Of a stretch of 26,019 bases of DNA, positions 1-8,475 are shown piece by piece. The position numbers and the translations under genes were made by a program. The stretch is from Bacteroidaceae bacterium (lineage in GTDB: Bacteria; Bacteroidota; Bacteroidia; Bacteroidales; Bacteroidaceae), in contig CAADWS010000051.1 in assembly GCA_900752815.1 (NCBI GenBank), positions 1 to 26,019 on the forward strand, read 5' to 3'. The notes below the pieces were generated by a model. It did no database searches. It was not told the DNA's origin and saw only the letters and a list, made by a program, of their open reading frames with translations. Each line of letters opens with the position of its first letter. Within the stretch, counting starts at the first letter, position 1.

Positions 1-5
1 CAATT

Positions 6-80
6 CGGGGTGTAGCTCAGCCCGGTTAGAGTACGCGTCTGGGGGGCGTGTGGTCGCTGGTTCGAATCCAGTCACCCCGA
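6..80 (+). tRNA. tRNA-Pro (anticodon GGG)
   Basis: A full cloverleaf can be drawn. The acceptor stem pairs 6-12 (CGGGGTG) with 73-79 (CACCCCG), and A80 is the discriminator. The anticodon stem pairs 34-38 with 46-50, including two G-U pairs, and the loop 39-45 carries GGG at 41-43. The T arm contains the usual GGTTCGAATCC. CCA is not encoded, since CTG follows the discriminator, so it must be added after transcription. The promoter lies left of the window. An open reading frame antisense to this tRNA is a translation artefact. Confidence 0.96.
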
Positions 81-92
81 CTGGTGAAAATG

Positions 93-126
93 AAGGAGTT
101 AAGTCGTTTGACTTGACTCCTTTTTT
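93..126 (+). terminator. Rho-independent terminator of tRNA-Pro
   Basis: A 13-bp hairpin (arms 93-105 and 110-122, one G-T pair, GTTT loop) runs into a T tract ending at 126. It starts 12 bases after the tRNA, so the tRNA transcript ends here. Confidence 0.92.
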
Positions 127-535
127 CTGTATCCCCTTCATCTGTTGACTCTTTTGAAACTCTCTGTTTCAGGAACTTTGGCCATTTTCCACCCCGACAA
201 ACCCACAAAGGGAACACTTCTTCTTCACCATTTTTCTTCCCAAGGCTCTCCTTGAAAAACAGCGACGCCATTTTTCGTCCCTTACCCCCGCATCCCCACC
301 ATCCCGGAAGGACTTCAAGAAAAAAATCACCACTTGCCACAAGCCTTAAAAAGGAAATATTTCCCTATGCCGCATGGCAAGAAAACAGTCCTTACTTTAG
401 AAAAAAACAAAAGTAAGGACAGAAATTTCTAAAGTACTGACTGTTTTTTCTAAAGTAAGGACTGTTTTTCCCGACGCCGACTTCGCCAAGGCTATCCCGC
501 GGAAAACCATTCCGACCCAACCACAAACATGCCGG
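127..535. other. Gene-free interval with repeat locus 1
   Basis: No convincing coding sequence was found on either strand. The only structure recognised is the repeat cluster at 386-470. No clear T-rich terminator was found for the leftward gene that ends at 536. Confidence 0.7.
386..470. repeat. 21-bp-period repeat cluster, locus 1
   Basis: Three cores in one orientation lie at 410-420 (AAAGTAAGGAC), 431-441 (AAAGTACTGAC) and 452-462 (AAAGTAAGGAC), spaced exactly 21 bp apart. A fourth core in the opposite orientation lies at 388-398 (GTCCTTACTTT) and forms a perfect 11-bp inverted repeat with 410-420. The spacers are A-tracts, T-tracts or the self-complementary AGAAATTTCT (421-430). The same cores recur at 8719-8750 and 18474-18567. 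Read on the minus strand, this locus sits downstream of the broken hydrolase gene. Confidence 0.85.
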
Positions 536-1641
536 TCAGGGCTTTTTCAACGGCACCGTTACAATGTAGGCATCATTGCCCTTCTTCACGGCAAGCGACA
601 ATACGCGGGGCTCCCCATCTTCCACATACACAAAGGGACGTTCCAGGCGGTCGGGCAGAATGTCGGGCTGGCCGCCGGTGCGCGGGACGCGTTTCTTCAT
701 CACCTCAAAGTCTTCGGCTTTCTCCCAGTTGATGCCGTCGGCCGAAGTCATCATGCCGATATAGGTATGCGCATGAAAAACGGCATAAAAACGGCATAAA
801 AACGGCGGGTAGGCGCGTCATACCACATGGAGACATCTTCAGTATCCCAGTCCTGTATAACGGGACGGGGCTGCAGGCGGAAACCGCGGTCGGGATGGGA
901 GGACACAGCCAGGGCCTGGTTCCGCTCAAACCGCTTGGTGCCGGGCTTGTCCCCTTTGACAATCATATAATAACGGCCGTCGGGTCCCTGTGCCACCGCC
1001 GGATTGACCACAAGCGTCGTAATCGGTCCCGAAGGCTCCAGCAGCGGCTTCGGATTGATTTTCCACTCCCCGTCGAGCGTGGCGCAGGTGGCCACAAACG
1101 TACGCTGGTTGACACGCAACTCTCCCCAGTTGCGGTGCGAATAGCCGGTTCGCGCCGTTTCCTGCAGTTCACGGTCGGAGATGTCACGGTTCATGTGCGT
1201 GCTGCAGAAGTACAGATAATACTTTCCGTCAAAATATTTGATTTTCGGATTGTGGGCCGTAATCATCTCTCCCTTGCGGTAGTGCTCGCGGCCCAGGTCG
1301 ATGACGGTTGCCACATAGCGGTAAGGCCCTTCAGGCCGGTCGGCCACGGCATGCGCCACCGTTGAATGAGTCAGCCAGGCCAGGAAAGTCTTCTCACGGC
1401 TCCAGCGCGAATAGAAAAGATGATATTTCCTATCCTCGCCACGAAGGATGGAACTGCACCAGTTGTAATGGGTGGAGTCGCGGAAGACGTTATCGTCGGA
1501 CACCGGCTGCACCTTTTCAGACAGCGTTATCTGCCGGTCGGGCACAACGTCGGCAACCGCATTGGCGGAACCAGCCCAGCTCATCCATCCCAGCAACATC
1601 CACAAAGTACAATGACTACATTTGATACGGATATGTTTCAT
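536..1641 (-). pseudogene. Secreted five-bladed beta-propeller glycoside hydrolase-like protein (GH43/GH117-like), frameshifted
   Basis: The first frame runs from the ATG at 1641 to a stop at 751-753 (296 codons). The sequence then continues in another frame to a stop at 536-538 (72 further residues from an internal Met). The break coincides with an exact 11-bp tandem duplication (785-795 and 796-806). Deleting one copy restores a single 364-residue protein in which RRFYAVF joins HAHTYIG and then MMTSADGINW. A signal peptide (residues 1 to about 28, ending SANA) suggests export. Propeller-like segments are visible: HNPKIKYFDGKYYLYF, NPAVAQGPDGRYYMIVKG, DTEDVSMWYD and an Asp-box-like SADGINW. 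These suggest a glycan-active enzyme of the GH43/GH32/GH117 fold, but the family is not certain. It could be a pseudogene, a slippage-switched gene or a sequence error. Confidence 0.72.
773..806. repeat. 11-bp tandem repeat causing a frameshift
   Basis: Two exact copies of ATAAAAACGGC (785-795, 796-806) follow an imperfect copy with one extra G (773-784). Eleven is not a multiple of three, so gain or loss of one unit changes the reading frame of the overlapping leftward gene. Removing one unit reconnects the two frames exactly. Confidence 0.93.
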
Positions 1642-1727
1642 AGCATTACATTTTGATTTTTACACCAGCGAACGGCTCCGGGAAACGACACCCCGGGATC
1701 GCCCCAAAGCAAAAAGCCATCTGCCGG

Positions 1728-1735
1728 CAAAGGTA
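1728..1735 (-). promoter_or_regulatory. Candidate -7 element for the hydrolase-like gene
   Basis: On the minus strand this reads TACCTTTG, a match to the Bacteroidetes -7 consensus TAnnTTTG. It lies about 87 bases before the start codon. I see no TTG at the expected 19-23 base distance upstream, so support is partial. Confidence 0.4.
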
Positions 1736-1821
1736 AGCAAAATCGGGAGAACCGCTGATTGCGGCACCGAAAAAAACGGCAGAACCGCGGCACAGGGCAC
1801 TGATAAAATCGGATTTTCGCT

Positions 1822-1851
1822 TTGCGCTTCAACCTCCTTGCACTATCTTTG
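1822..1851 (+). promoter_or_regulatory. Bacteroidetes-type promoter of the T9SS operon
   Basis: TTG at 1822-1824, a 19-base spacer and TATCTTTG at 1844-1851 match the Bacteroidetes -33/-7 consensus (TTG, 19-23 bases, TAnnTTTG). Transcription should begin near 1857, only a few bases before the first porP ATG at 1860, which predicts a nearly leaderless mRNA. Confidence 0.7.
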
Positions 1852-1859
1852 CAAGGAAT

Positions 1860-2876
1860 ATGGCGAAAGCAAAAAGTACATACAGAGTCGTCCGCCGGCA
1901 GTCAGGGTTGCCGGCAATCGGCCCTGCCGGCAACGGCAGAAGGCCGGACTGGCGCTGGCTGCTGATGCTGTTGCTGGCCATGCCGGCGCGTATGGCCGCA
2001 CAGCAGGAACCCGCTTTCGCTCACTATTGGGACCTGGAAGCCCAGTATAACCCGGCTGCCGTGGGACATACGCCGGAACTGAACATCAACGCCGCCATAC
2101 AGACGCATGCCACCGGCTTTGAGGACGCGGGAAGCACGATGTATGCCGGCGCCGACATGCCCTTCAACATCGGACGTACCCGCCACGGCGTGGGCGCGCT
2201 CTTCATGCGCGACGAGATAGGTCTCTTCGCCCACCAGCGGTTCGCCCTGCAATACGCATTCCACTTCAAACTGCTGGGAGGCACATTCAGCGCAGGTGCC
2301 GCCGTCGACATGCTCAACGAAACGATAGACGGCTCGAAAGCCGACCTGGGCGACCCCGACGACCCCGCCTTCCCTTCGTCGGAAGTCAGCGGTTCCAAAT
2401 TCGATGTCAGCGCCGGTCTCCGCTATCAGCACCGCAACTGGTATGCAGGCATCTCGGCCATGCACCTGACCCAGCCCACCGTCCTGCTGGGCGAAACCAA
2501 CGAAATCAGCATAAAATCTTTATATAATTTGACCGGCGGATACAATATACGGACCAGAAATCCGTTATTATTCATAATTCCCTCGGCCATGATGCGCTTC
2601 GACGGCCAGCAATTCCGCGCCGACATCACCGCGCGCCTGCTCTATACGCGCGAAAAGAAGCGTCTGTATGGCGGTGCCAGTTACAGTCCGCAGCACTCGG
2701 TGACCCTCTTCGTGGGCGGTCGCTTCCACGGCATCGACCTCAGCTACTCCTATGAAGCCAACACCTCGGGCATGGGGCTGGAAAGCGGGTTTCACGAAGT
2801 GACACTCGGCTACCGCATCGAGATCGACCTGGGAAAGAAGGGAAAGAACCTGCACAAAAGTGTTCGTTACCTCTAA
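1860..2876 (+). CDS. porP: Type IX secretion outer-membrane protein, PorP/SprF family
   Basis: The 338-residue protein belongs to the PorP/SprF family, outer-membrane barrels that work with the T9SS core and anchor secreted or motility proteins. The mature start resembles the family (QQEPAFAHYWDLEAQYNPAA), followed by alternating amphipathic strands such as HGVGALFM, RLYGGASYSPQHSVTLFVGGRF and HEVTLGYRIEI. The signal peptide core is MLLLAMPARMAAQ (residues 36-48), so this start leaves an unusually long arginine-rich n-region of about 30 residues. ATG 1860 fits the frame but sits right at the predicted transcription start. A TTG at codon 17 or ATG 1965 are alternatives, the latter leaving no basic n-region. 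It is first in the operon, 33 bases before gldK, matching the porPKLMN order known in Porphyromonas gingivalis. Confidence 0.93.
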   Translation: MAKAKSTYRVVRRQSGLPAIGPAGNGRRPDWRWLLMLLLAMPARMAAQQEPAFAHYWDLEAQYNPAAVGHTPELNINAAIQTHATGFEDAGSTMYAGADMPFNIGRTRHGVGALFMRDEIGLFAHQRFALQYAFHFKLLGGTFSAGAAVDMLNETIDGSKADLGDPDDPAFPSSEVSGSKFDVSAGLRYQHRNWYAGISAMHLTQPTVLLGETNEISIKSLYNLTGGYNIRTRNPLLFIIPSAMMRFDGQQFRADITARLLYTREKKRLYGGASYSPQHSVTLFVGGRFHGIDLSYSYEANTSGMGLESGFHEVTLGYRIEIDLGKKGKNLHKSVRYL

Positions 2877-2909
2877 CCCGAATCAAACCGTAAACTACAA
2901 TATAAATAT

Positions 2910-4355
2910 ATGAAATCATCTAAAACCTTTCCAGCCTGGTGTGCCTGCCTGCTGCTGACTTCCTGCTTCGGCGGCGGCCGTGCCATGATGAACGGCGGCG
3001 AAGTGACAGGCCAGCGTGCAGCCTCCTTCAACGAGCCGGTGCCCTACGGCATGATTGAAGTCAAGCGCGGCTACCTGAAGGTGGGTGTGGAAGACAACGA
3101 TACGCTTTGGGGAAAAACTACACCGGTCAAGGAAATCTCCGTGGACGGATTCTGGATGGACCAGACCGAAGTCACCAACTCCATGTACCGTCAGTTTGTG
3201 GAATGGGTGCGCGACAGCATCATCCGCGAACGGCTGGCCGACCCTTCCTATGGCGGCGACGAAACCTTCAAGATTGAAACCGACCGCTACGGCGAACCCG
3301 TCACGCCTCATCTGAACTGGGCAAAACCCATTCCCTGGCGCAAGCCCACCGAGGACCAGCTGCGGGCCATCGAAAGCGTTTACACCACACACCCCATCGA
3401 CGGTACGAAAATGCTCGATACCAAACAGCTGATTTACCGCTACGAGATTTTTGACTACGAAAAGGCCGCCCTCCGCAAATACCGTCTCGACCCGCGTGAG
3501 CGCAACCTGAATACCGACACGGAAGTCAATCCCGACGAGGTTGTCATGATTTCCAAGGACACGGCCTATATCGACGACAACGGCGAAATCGTACGGCAGA
3601 CCATCGAACGTCCGCTGTCGAGCCTGTACGACTTCCTGAACACGTACATTGTCAGAGTCTACCCCGATACCACCTGCTGGGTGAACGACTTCACGAACGC
3701 CAACAACACGACCTACATGAAGACGTATTTCAACTCGCCCAACTACAACGACTACCCCGTTGTGGGCGTCACCTGGGAGCAGGCGGAAGCCTTCTGCGCC
3801 TGGCGCACCGAATATCTCATGCGCTCCATGGGACCGCAGGCCCGCTACATCCAGCGCTACCGGCTGCCGACTGAAATCGAATGGGAATACGCCGCACGCG
3901 GCAAGGAAGGCAATCCCTTCCCGTGGCAAGGCATAGAATCGAAAAGCCAGGAGGGCTGCTTCTTCGCCAACTTCAAACCCGATAAAGGCAACTACACCGA
4001 AGACGGCAACCTCATCACATCGGCCGTGGGCATCTACGGGGCCAACTCGAACGGACTCTTCGACATGGCCGGCAACGTGGCCGAATGGACCAGCACGGTC
4101 TACACCGAGTCGGGCGTAGCCGCAATGGCCGACCTCAACCCCGAACTGCGCTACAACGCCGCCAAGGAAGACCCCTACTTCCTCAAACGGAAAAGCGTGC
4201 GCGGCGGTTCCTGGAAGGACCCTCTCTCCTACATCCGCTCCGCCTGGCGAAGCTGGGAATACCAGAACCAGCCCCGCAGCTACATCGGCTTCCGCTGCGT
4301 CCGTTCAAAGGCCGCAACCACCAGCTCGGTCAATGAAAAAAGAAAGAAAAAATAA
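2910..4355 (+). CDS. gldK: T9SS ring lipoprotein GldK/PorK (FGE-sulfatase fold)
   Basis: This 481-residue lipoprotein has a signal peptide ending in the lipobox L16-T17-S18-C19. The rest has the formylglycine-generating-enzyme/SUMF1 fold: VPYGMIEVKRGYLKVG near residue 44, DGFWMDQTEVTNSMYRQFV, then GNVAEW (388-393), RGGSW (431-435) and a C-terminal GFRCVRS. In T9SS, GldK/PorK is a non-enzymatic structural lipoprotein that forms the large periplasmic ring with GldN/PorN under the outer membrane. A charged insertion (about residues 110-280) separates the first and second halves of the fold. The tail is basic (EKRKKK). It lies 33 bases after porP and 47 before gldL, so co-transcription is likely. 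Confidence 0.94.
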   Translation: MKSSKTFPAWCACLLLTSCFGGGRAMMNGGEVTGQRAASFNEPVPYGMIEVKRGYLKVGVEDNDTLWGKTTPVKEISVDGFWMDQTEVTNSMYRQFVEWVRDSIIRERLADPSYGGDETFKIETDRYGEPVTPHLNWAKPIPWRKPTEDQLRAIESVYTTHPIDGTKMLDTKQLIYRYEIFDYEKAALRKYRLDPRERNLNTDTEVNPDEVVMISKDTAYIDDNGEIVRQTIERPLSSLYDFLNTYIVRVYPDTTCWVNDFTNANNTTYMKTYFNSPNYNDYPVVGVTWEQAEAFCAWRTEYLMRSMGPQARYIQRYRLPTEIEWEYAARGKEGNPFPWQGIESKSQEGCFFANFKPDKGNYTEDGNLITSAVGIYGANSNGLFDMAGNVAEWTSTVYTESGVAAMADLNPELRYNAAKEDPYFLKRKSVRGGSWKDPLSYIRSAWRSWEYQNQPRSYIGFRCVRSKAATTSSVNEKRKKK

Positions 4356-4402
4356 AAACCGGCCGACTCATCGAAGAGCCGACAATTAAAAACAAGCATA
4401 CT

Positions 4403-5317
4403 ATGGCCATCAAGATAGATATCATCACACGCCTGCAGCACTGGATGGACACCGTGCCGGGACAAACTTTCCTGAACTACGCCTACAGCTGGGGTGCCGC
4501 CATCGTCATACTCGGCGCACTCTTCAAACTCACCTACCTTCCGGGCGGCAACGTCATGCTGTTCATCGGTATGGGTACCGAAGTCTTCGTGTTCTTCCTT
4601 TCAGCCTTCGACCGCCCCTTCGACAAGGGGGAAGTGGGCAAGGAACTCCCCGAGGATTATGAAACCGACGAGCAGATAGCCCGCCGCATGGGATGGATTG
4701 ACGAAGACAGCGAGGACAGCGACGCGGAGAAGGAAACCGCAACCGCACAAAAGCAGACGGCCGGCAGCGGAACCATCATCATCGGCTCGCTCGACCAGAA
4801 CGCCGGACAGGCCGGCACCGGCGCAGGAACACCGGCCGACGACCCCGTCGCAGCCGCCCGCAGCGCCATTGCCGCCGCCACACCGGCCGGACAGGAACCT
4901 TTCGAAAACGAAGCCCAGCGTTTGGCCGCCATCATACGGGCAGCCAACGACGAACTGCTGCGCCGCGCACAGGCCGTGCTGTCGCCGGAAATGGAAGCTG
5001 CCACACAGACCTATATCGAAAAACTGCAGACGCTTTCCGATACCTTTGCCAAGGTGGACGAGCAGAGTGCACGCCTCACCAAGGACAGCGAGGAGATGGA
5101 CAACCTCAACCGCACGCTCACGGGCATCAACAAAGTGTATGAACTGCACCTCAAGAGCATCAGCCTGCAGGTGGGCACCATCGATAACATCAACAACCAG
5201 ACGCAGAAACTGGCACAGCAAATCGAGGAACTCAACGCCGTTTACGGACGGATGATTGAAGCGCTCACCGTCAACATGCGCGGCACAGCACCCGCACAAA
5301 CCGACAAGCAGGCGTAG
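4403..5317 (+). CDS. gldL: T9SS inner-membrane motor protein GldL/PorL
   Basis: The 304-residue protein has two N-terminal membrane helices (about residues 27-43 and 50-68) joined by the family turn KLTYLPGG (42-49). E60 in the second helix is the expected equivalent of the glutamate essential for proton-driven function in GldL/PorL. A long cytoplasmic part follows: an acidic stretch (DEDSEDSDAEKE), an Ala/Thr/Gly/Pro-rich linker (about 110-165) and a predicted coiled-coil tail with heptad-like leucines. GldL and GldM form the ion-driven motor that powers T9SS, and gliding in species that glide. Unusually, 296 bases separate it from gldM, whereas the other gaps in the operon are 33, 47 and 97 bases. 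Confidence 0.94.
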   Translation: MAIKIDIITRLQHWMDTVPGQTFLNYAYSWGAAIVILGALFKLTYLPGGNVMLFIGMGTEVFVFFLSAFDRPFDKGEVGKELPEDYETDEQIARRMGWIDEDSEDSDAEKETATAQKQTAGSGTIIIGSLDQNAGQAGTGAGTPADDPVAAARSAIAAATPAGQEPFENEAQRLAAIIRAANDELLRRAQAVLSPEMEAATQTYIEKLQTLSDTFAKVDEQSARLTKDSEEMDNLNRTLTGINKVYELHLKSISLQVGTIDNINNQTQKLAQQIEELNAVYGRMIEALTVNMRGTAPAQTDKQA

Positions 5318-5613
5318 TCCGGCGGAAATTTCTCCATAAGGACCACGGCCGGCCAACCGGACCTCCGCCATGCGGACCGCCACGGGACGCGAGGTGCAGG
5401 CACTTCCCCCCGGACGGACAAACGTAACCGCCGCGGAGTTGCCGCCACTCCATGCACTCCCCGCCGGCCACCTGCTCCACCAACTCCATTTAGTCAATCC
5501 GAACGCTTCGGGCTGCCACGCCCGCCGCCCCCTCCGGCCCACAGACCGCAGAAAAGGACGGCAGACAAGTCCTTCCGGACCGCACGAAGCTCCTTAAAAA
5601 ATCCATTCACAGG
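5318..5613 (+). other. Long C-rich spacer between gldL and gldM
   Basis: These 296 bases inside the operon contain no supported gene, promoter match or terminator. The plus strand is visibly rich in C and poor in G, the composition associated with Rho loading. A 75-codon frame at 5370-5597 has no recognisable features and is judged spurious. Confidence 0.55.
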
Positions 5614-7167
5614 ATGGCAGTAAAGAAAAGACCCGTTTCGCCCCGCCAGAAGATGATTAACCTGATGTACATCGTGCTTCTGGCCATGCTGGCGCTCAAT
5701 GTGTCGAACGAAATTCTCAAAGGCTTCAACCTTGTGGGCGAAAGCCTCATTCGGACGACGGCCAACGCCGTCAAGGAAAACGAGGCCATCTATGCCGACC
5801 TCGCAGCCCAGTTGCAAGTCAACCCGGCCAAAGTCAAACCTTGGTATGACAAGGCACTGCAACTCAAGAAAGAGTCCGATTCGCTCTACAATTTCACAGA
5901 ACGGCTCCGCTGGGCCATTGCCCGCGAAGCCGACGGCGAAGACGCCAACCCGTCGAACATCAAGAACAAGGAAAACCTGGAAGCCGCAGGGCACGTCATG
6001 CTCCGCCCCCTGCACGGACAAGGGCGCAAGCTCTACGAGCAAATCAACCTCTACCGGGAAAACCTCCTGCAGCAGGTGAGCGACGCCCGCCAGCGCGCCC
6101 TCATCATGTCGCATTTGACCACCGAGGTGCCGAAGACCAGTGAAGACAAAGGTAAAAAGTGGGAAGAATACATGTTCGAATCCATGCCCGCCGTGGCAGC
6201 CGTCACACTGCTGACCAAACTGCAGAATGACATCCGCAACGCCGAGCGCGAAGTGCTCCACTCCTACGTTTCAAACATCGACGTGAAGGATGTCCGCGTC
6301 AACGAGCTCAATGCCTACGTGCTTCCCGAAGCCACCACGCTCTATCCCGGCGATGAATTCAAGTCGCGCATCTTCATGGCAGCCGTCGACACCACGCAGC
6401 GTCCCGAAATCTACATCAACGGCAAGCGTCTGCCCGAAAACGGCGAATATTCCTTCCGCGTAGGCGCTCCGGGCGAGTACAGCTTCGGCGGATACATCCA
6501 GATGCCGAACGCCGCCGGCGACATGATTCGCCGGGAGTTCCGCCAGAAATACAACGTCATCGCTCCGCCCACCCACGCCACCGTGGCGGCCGACCTGATG
6601 AACGTGCTCTACGCCGGATTCGACAACCCCGTCAGCGTGTCGGCCTCGGGCGTACCTTCCAACAAAATCAGCATGACCATGCAGGGCGGCCAGCTCACCG
6701 CCAAGGGTAACGGAAAATACTCCGCCCGCCCGGCCGCCGTAGGCAAGGACGTTGTCTTCACCGTAACCGGCGTAGTCAACGGCCGCACACAGCAGATGGG
6801 GACCGTCACCTTCCAGGTGCGCAAACTCCCCGACCCAACGGCCTACATCACCATCGGCAACGACCGCTTCAAGGGCGGACGCCTGGCCAAAGCCAGTATC
6901 CTGGGCGCAGAAGGGCTGAACGCCGCCATCGACGACGGCCTGCTGAACATCCCCTTCCGCGTGCTCAGTTTCGAAACCGTGTTCTTCGACCGCATGGGCA
7001 ATGCGCGGCCCGAAATCTCGAAGGGTGCGCAGTTCACCAGCGCCCAGCGCGAGCTCGTACGCTCGCTGCGCCGCGGCCAGCGCTTCTACATCTCCAAAGT
7101 GCGCGCCATCGGCCCCGACGGACTGGAACGTACGTTGCCGCAGGCCATGGAAGTAATCGTCAACTAA
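5614..7167 (+). CDS. gldM: T9SS motor protein GldM/PorM
   Basis: The 517-residue protein starts with the family hallmark PRQKMINLMYIVLLAMLALN (residues 10-29), a single membrane helix preceded by R11. This arginine is likely the partner of the GldL glutamate. The periplasmic part has a helical domain (about 35-220, with repeated Lys/Glu-rich helices), then beta-rich domains (about 225-517) with YPGDEFKSRIF, INGKRLPENGEYSF and FVFDRMG-like strands ending PQAMEVIVN. GldM dimers span the periplasm and pass motion from GldL to the GldK-GldN ring. Length and order are typical. The start codon directly precedes the conserved motif, leaving little doubt about it. Confidence 0.95.
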   Translation: MAVKKRPVSPRQKMINLMYIVLLAMLALNVSNEILKGFNLVGESLIRTTANAVKENEAIYADLAAQLQVNPAKVKPWYDKALQLKKESDSLYNFTERLRWAIAREADGEDANPSNIKNKENLEAAGHVMLRPLHGQGRKLYEQINLYRENLLQQVSDARQRALIMSHLTTEVPKTSEDKGKKWEEYMFESMPAVAAVTLLTKLQNDIRNAEREVLHSYVSNIDVKDVRVNELNAYVLPEATTLYPGDEFKSRIFMAAVDTTQRPEIYINGKRLPENGEYSFRVGAPGEYSFGGYIQMPNAAGDMIRREFRQKYNVIAPPTHATVAADLMNVLYAGFDNPVSVSASGVPSNKISMTMQGGQLTAKGNGKYSARPAAVGKDVVFTVTGVVNGRTQQMGTVTFQVRKLPDPTAYITIGNDRFKGGRLAKASILGAEGLNAAIDDGLLNIPFRVLSFETVFFDRMGNARPEISKGAQFTSAQRELVRSLRRGQRFYISKVRAIGPDGLERTLPQAMEVIVN

Positions 7168-7264
7168 CTCCGGCAGGCCACATGCCCACGCCCGCAGCCG
7201 CCGCACAATGCCCGGCCGCCGCAACCGGCACCGCCCGCCCACCATCAGCAGTATCTATTAAAAT

Positions 7265-8407
7265 ATGACCACGATGAAATATAACCATCAGCAGAACCAT
7301 CCGTCAAAACGATTCCCCGCCTTCTGCCGGAACCGATGGAGCGGTAAAATCTGCATGCTGCTTCTTTTCAGCAGCCTGACGGCCGCTGCCCAGCCCCCAG
7401 CCCGACTGCGGGAGCAGGCTGAGAAACAATCCTCAACCAAAAGCCTCACCGTCAGTTCGTCGGCACGTGAATTCCCCACCGCGCAGGCTATGCCGTCCGA
7501 CGTCGTATGGCGCCGCGACATTTACCGCATGCTCGATCTCACCAAGGACGAGAACGCCGTGCTCTACTACCCCACGACGCCGCAAGACGGCCGGGAAAAC
7601 CTTTTTACCTTCCTCTTCAAGCAAATGTTGCGCGGACAGATTACGGCCTATGACTACACCATCGACGGCAACGAAGACTTTTCGGAAAAGAACATCGTGA
7701 AAGCCCGTGAACTCATGGACCGCTACGAAATCTTCTATGAGGCGAAGGACGACAAAGTCAGAGTGCGCGATGCCGACCTGCCTTCCGACCAGGTGAAGCG
7801 CTACTACATCAAGGAAAGCGTATACTACGACCAGAACAGCGCCACCTTCCGCAGTCAGGTGACAGCCCTCTGCCCCGTACTCATGCGCGGCAGCGAAGAA
7901 TTCGGCGAGCAGGCCATGCCCTACCCCATGTTCTGGGTGAAATATGAGGACATCGCATCGCAGCTGAGCAAACTGATGCTCATGGGCAGCAGCTACAACA
8001 ATGCGGCCATGATGTCGGCCGACGACTATTTCACCATGAACTGCTACAAAGGCGACATCTACAAAACGACCAACCTGCAGGACCGCATCCTGGCCAATTA
8101 CTGCACCACCGACTCGGCCATGCGTAAGGAACAGCAGCGCATCGAACGCCAGCTGGTCGACTTCGAGGACCACGTCTTCGGCCGCGACTCCATAGCCATG
8201 GCCAAGGCTGCAGCCGAAGCCGCCAAGGCCGACAGCATTGCCGCCCTGCAGAAATCGTCGAAGAAACTCTCGCGCCGCAGTTTCGGCCGCAGCCGGAGCA
8301 GTTCTTCTTCCACAACGGCCAAGAAGCCCAAGGAGACCAAAGTCAAGACCTCCACACCGTCACGTTCGTCATCGGGCACCTATAGCGTAAGGCGCCAGCG
8401 CCGATAG
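7265..8407 (+). CDS. gldN: T9SS ring protein GldN/PorN
   Basis: The 380-residue secreted protein has a long basic n-region and a hydrophobic core ending LTAAAQ (about residue 43). ATG 7274 is an alternative start three codons in. The conserved GldN/PorN core runs from about residue 75 to 300: VVWRRDIYRMLDL, NLFTFLFKQMLRGQI, YYIKESVYYDQNSATF and PMFWVKYEDI. GldN/PorN binds GldK/PorK to form the periplasmic ring and contacts GldM. The last ~53 residues (328-380) are unusual: a low-complexity tail rich in Ser, Arg and Lys ending RRQRR. It follows gldM by 97 bases and closes the operon ahead of a strong hairpin at 8476. Confidence 0.93.
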   Translation: MTTMKYNHQQNHPSKRFPAFCRNRWSGKICMLLLFSSLTAAAQPPARLREQAEKQSSTKSLTVSSSAREFPTAQAMPSDVVWRRDIYRMLDLTKDENAVLYYPTTPQDGRENLFTFLFKQMLRGQITAYDYTIDGNEDFSEKNIVKARELMDRYEIFYEAKDDKVRVRDADLPSDQVKRYYIKESVYYDQNSATFRSQVTALCPVLMRGSEEFGEQAMPYPMFWVKYEDIASQLSKLMLMGSSYNNAAMMSADDYFTMNCYKGDIYKTTNLQDRILANYCTTDSAMRKEQQRIERQLVDFEDHVFGRDSIAMAKAAAEAAKADSIAALQKSSKKLSRRSFGRSRSSSSSTTAKKPKETKVKTSTPSRSSSGTYSVRRQRR

Positions 8408-8475
8408 TTTCAGGGAAGATGCCCCGGGGAGAAGATGTCCCGCCCGATCAAAGGAATAAACTTGTTCACACAGGA

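Noticed and set aside
26..340. Minus-strand frame of 104 codons covering the tRNA
   Set aside because: Its start of translation-like similarity (GDWIRTSDHT) is the well-known artefact of translating a tRNA in antisense. It overlaps the tRNA and its terminator.
2916..3929. 337-codon minus-strand frame opposite gldK
   Set aside because: Shadow of gldK. Its Phe/Val/Gly bias mirrors the C-ending codons of the real gene.
5370..5597. 75-codon frame in the gldL-gldM spacer
   Set aside because: Pro/His/Arg-rich product of C-rich DNA with no conserved features; a small T9SS gene here is not known from the established operon.
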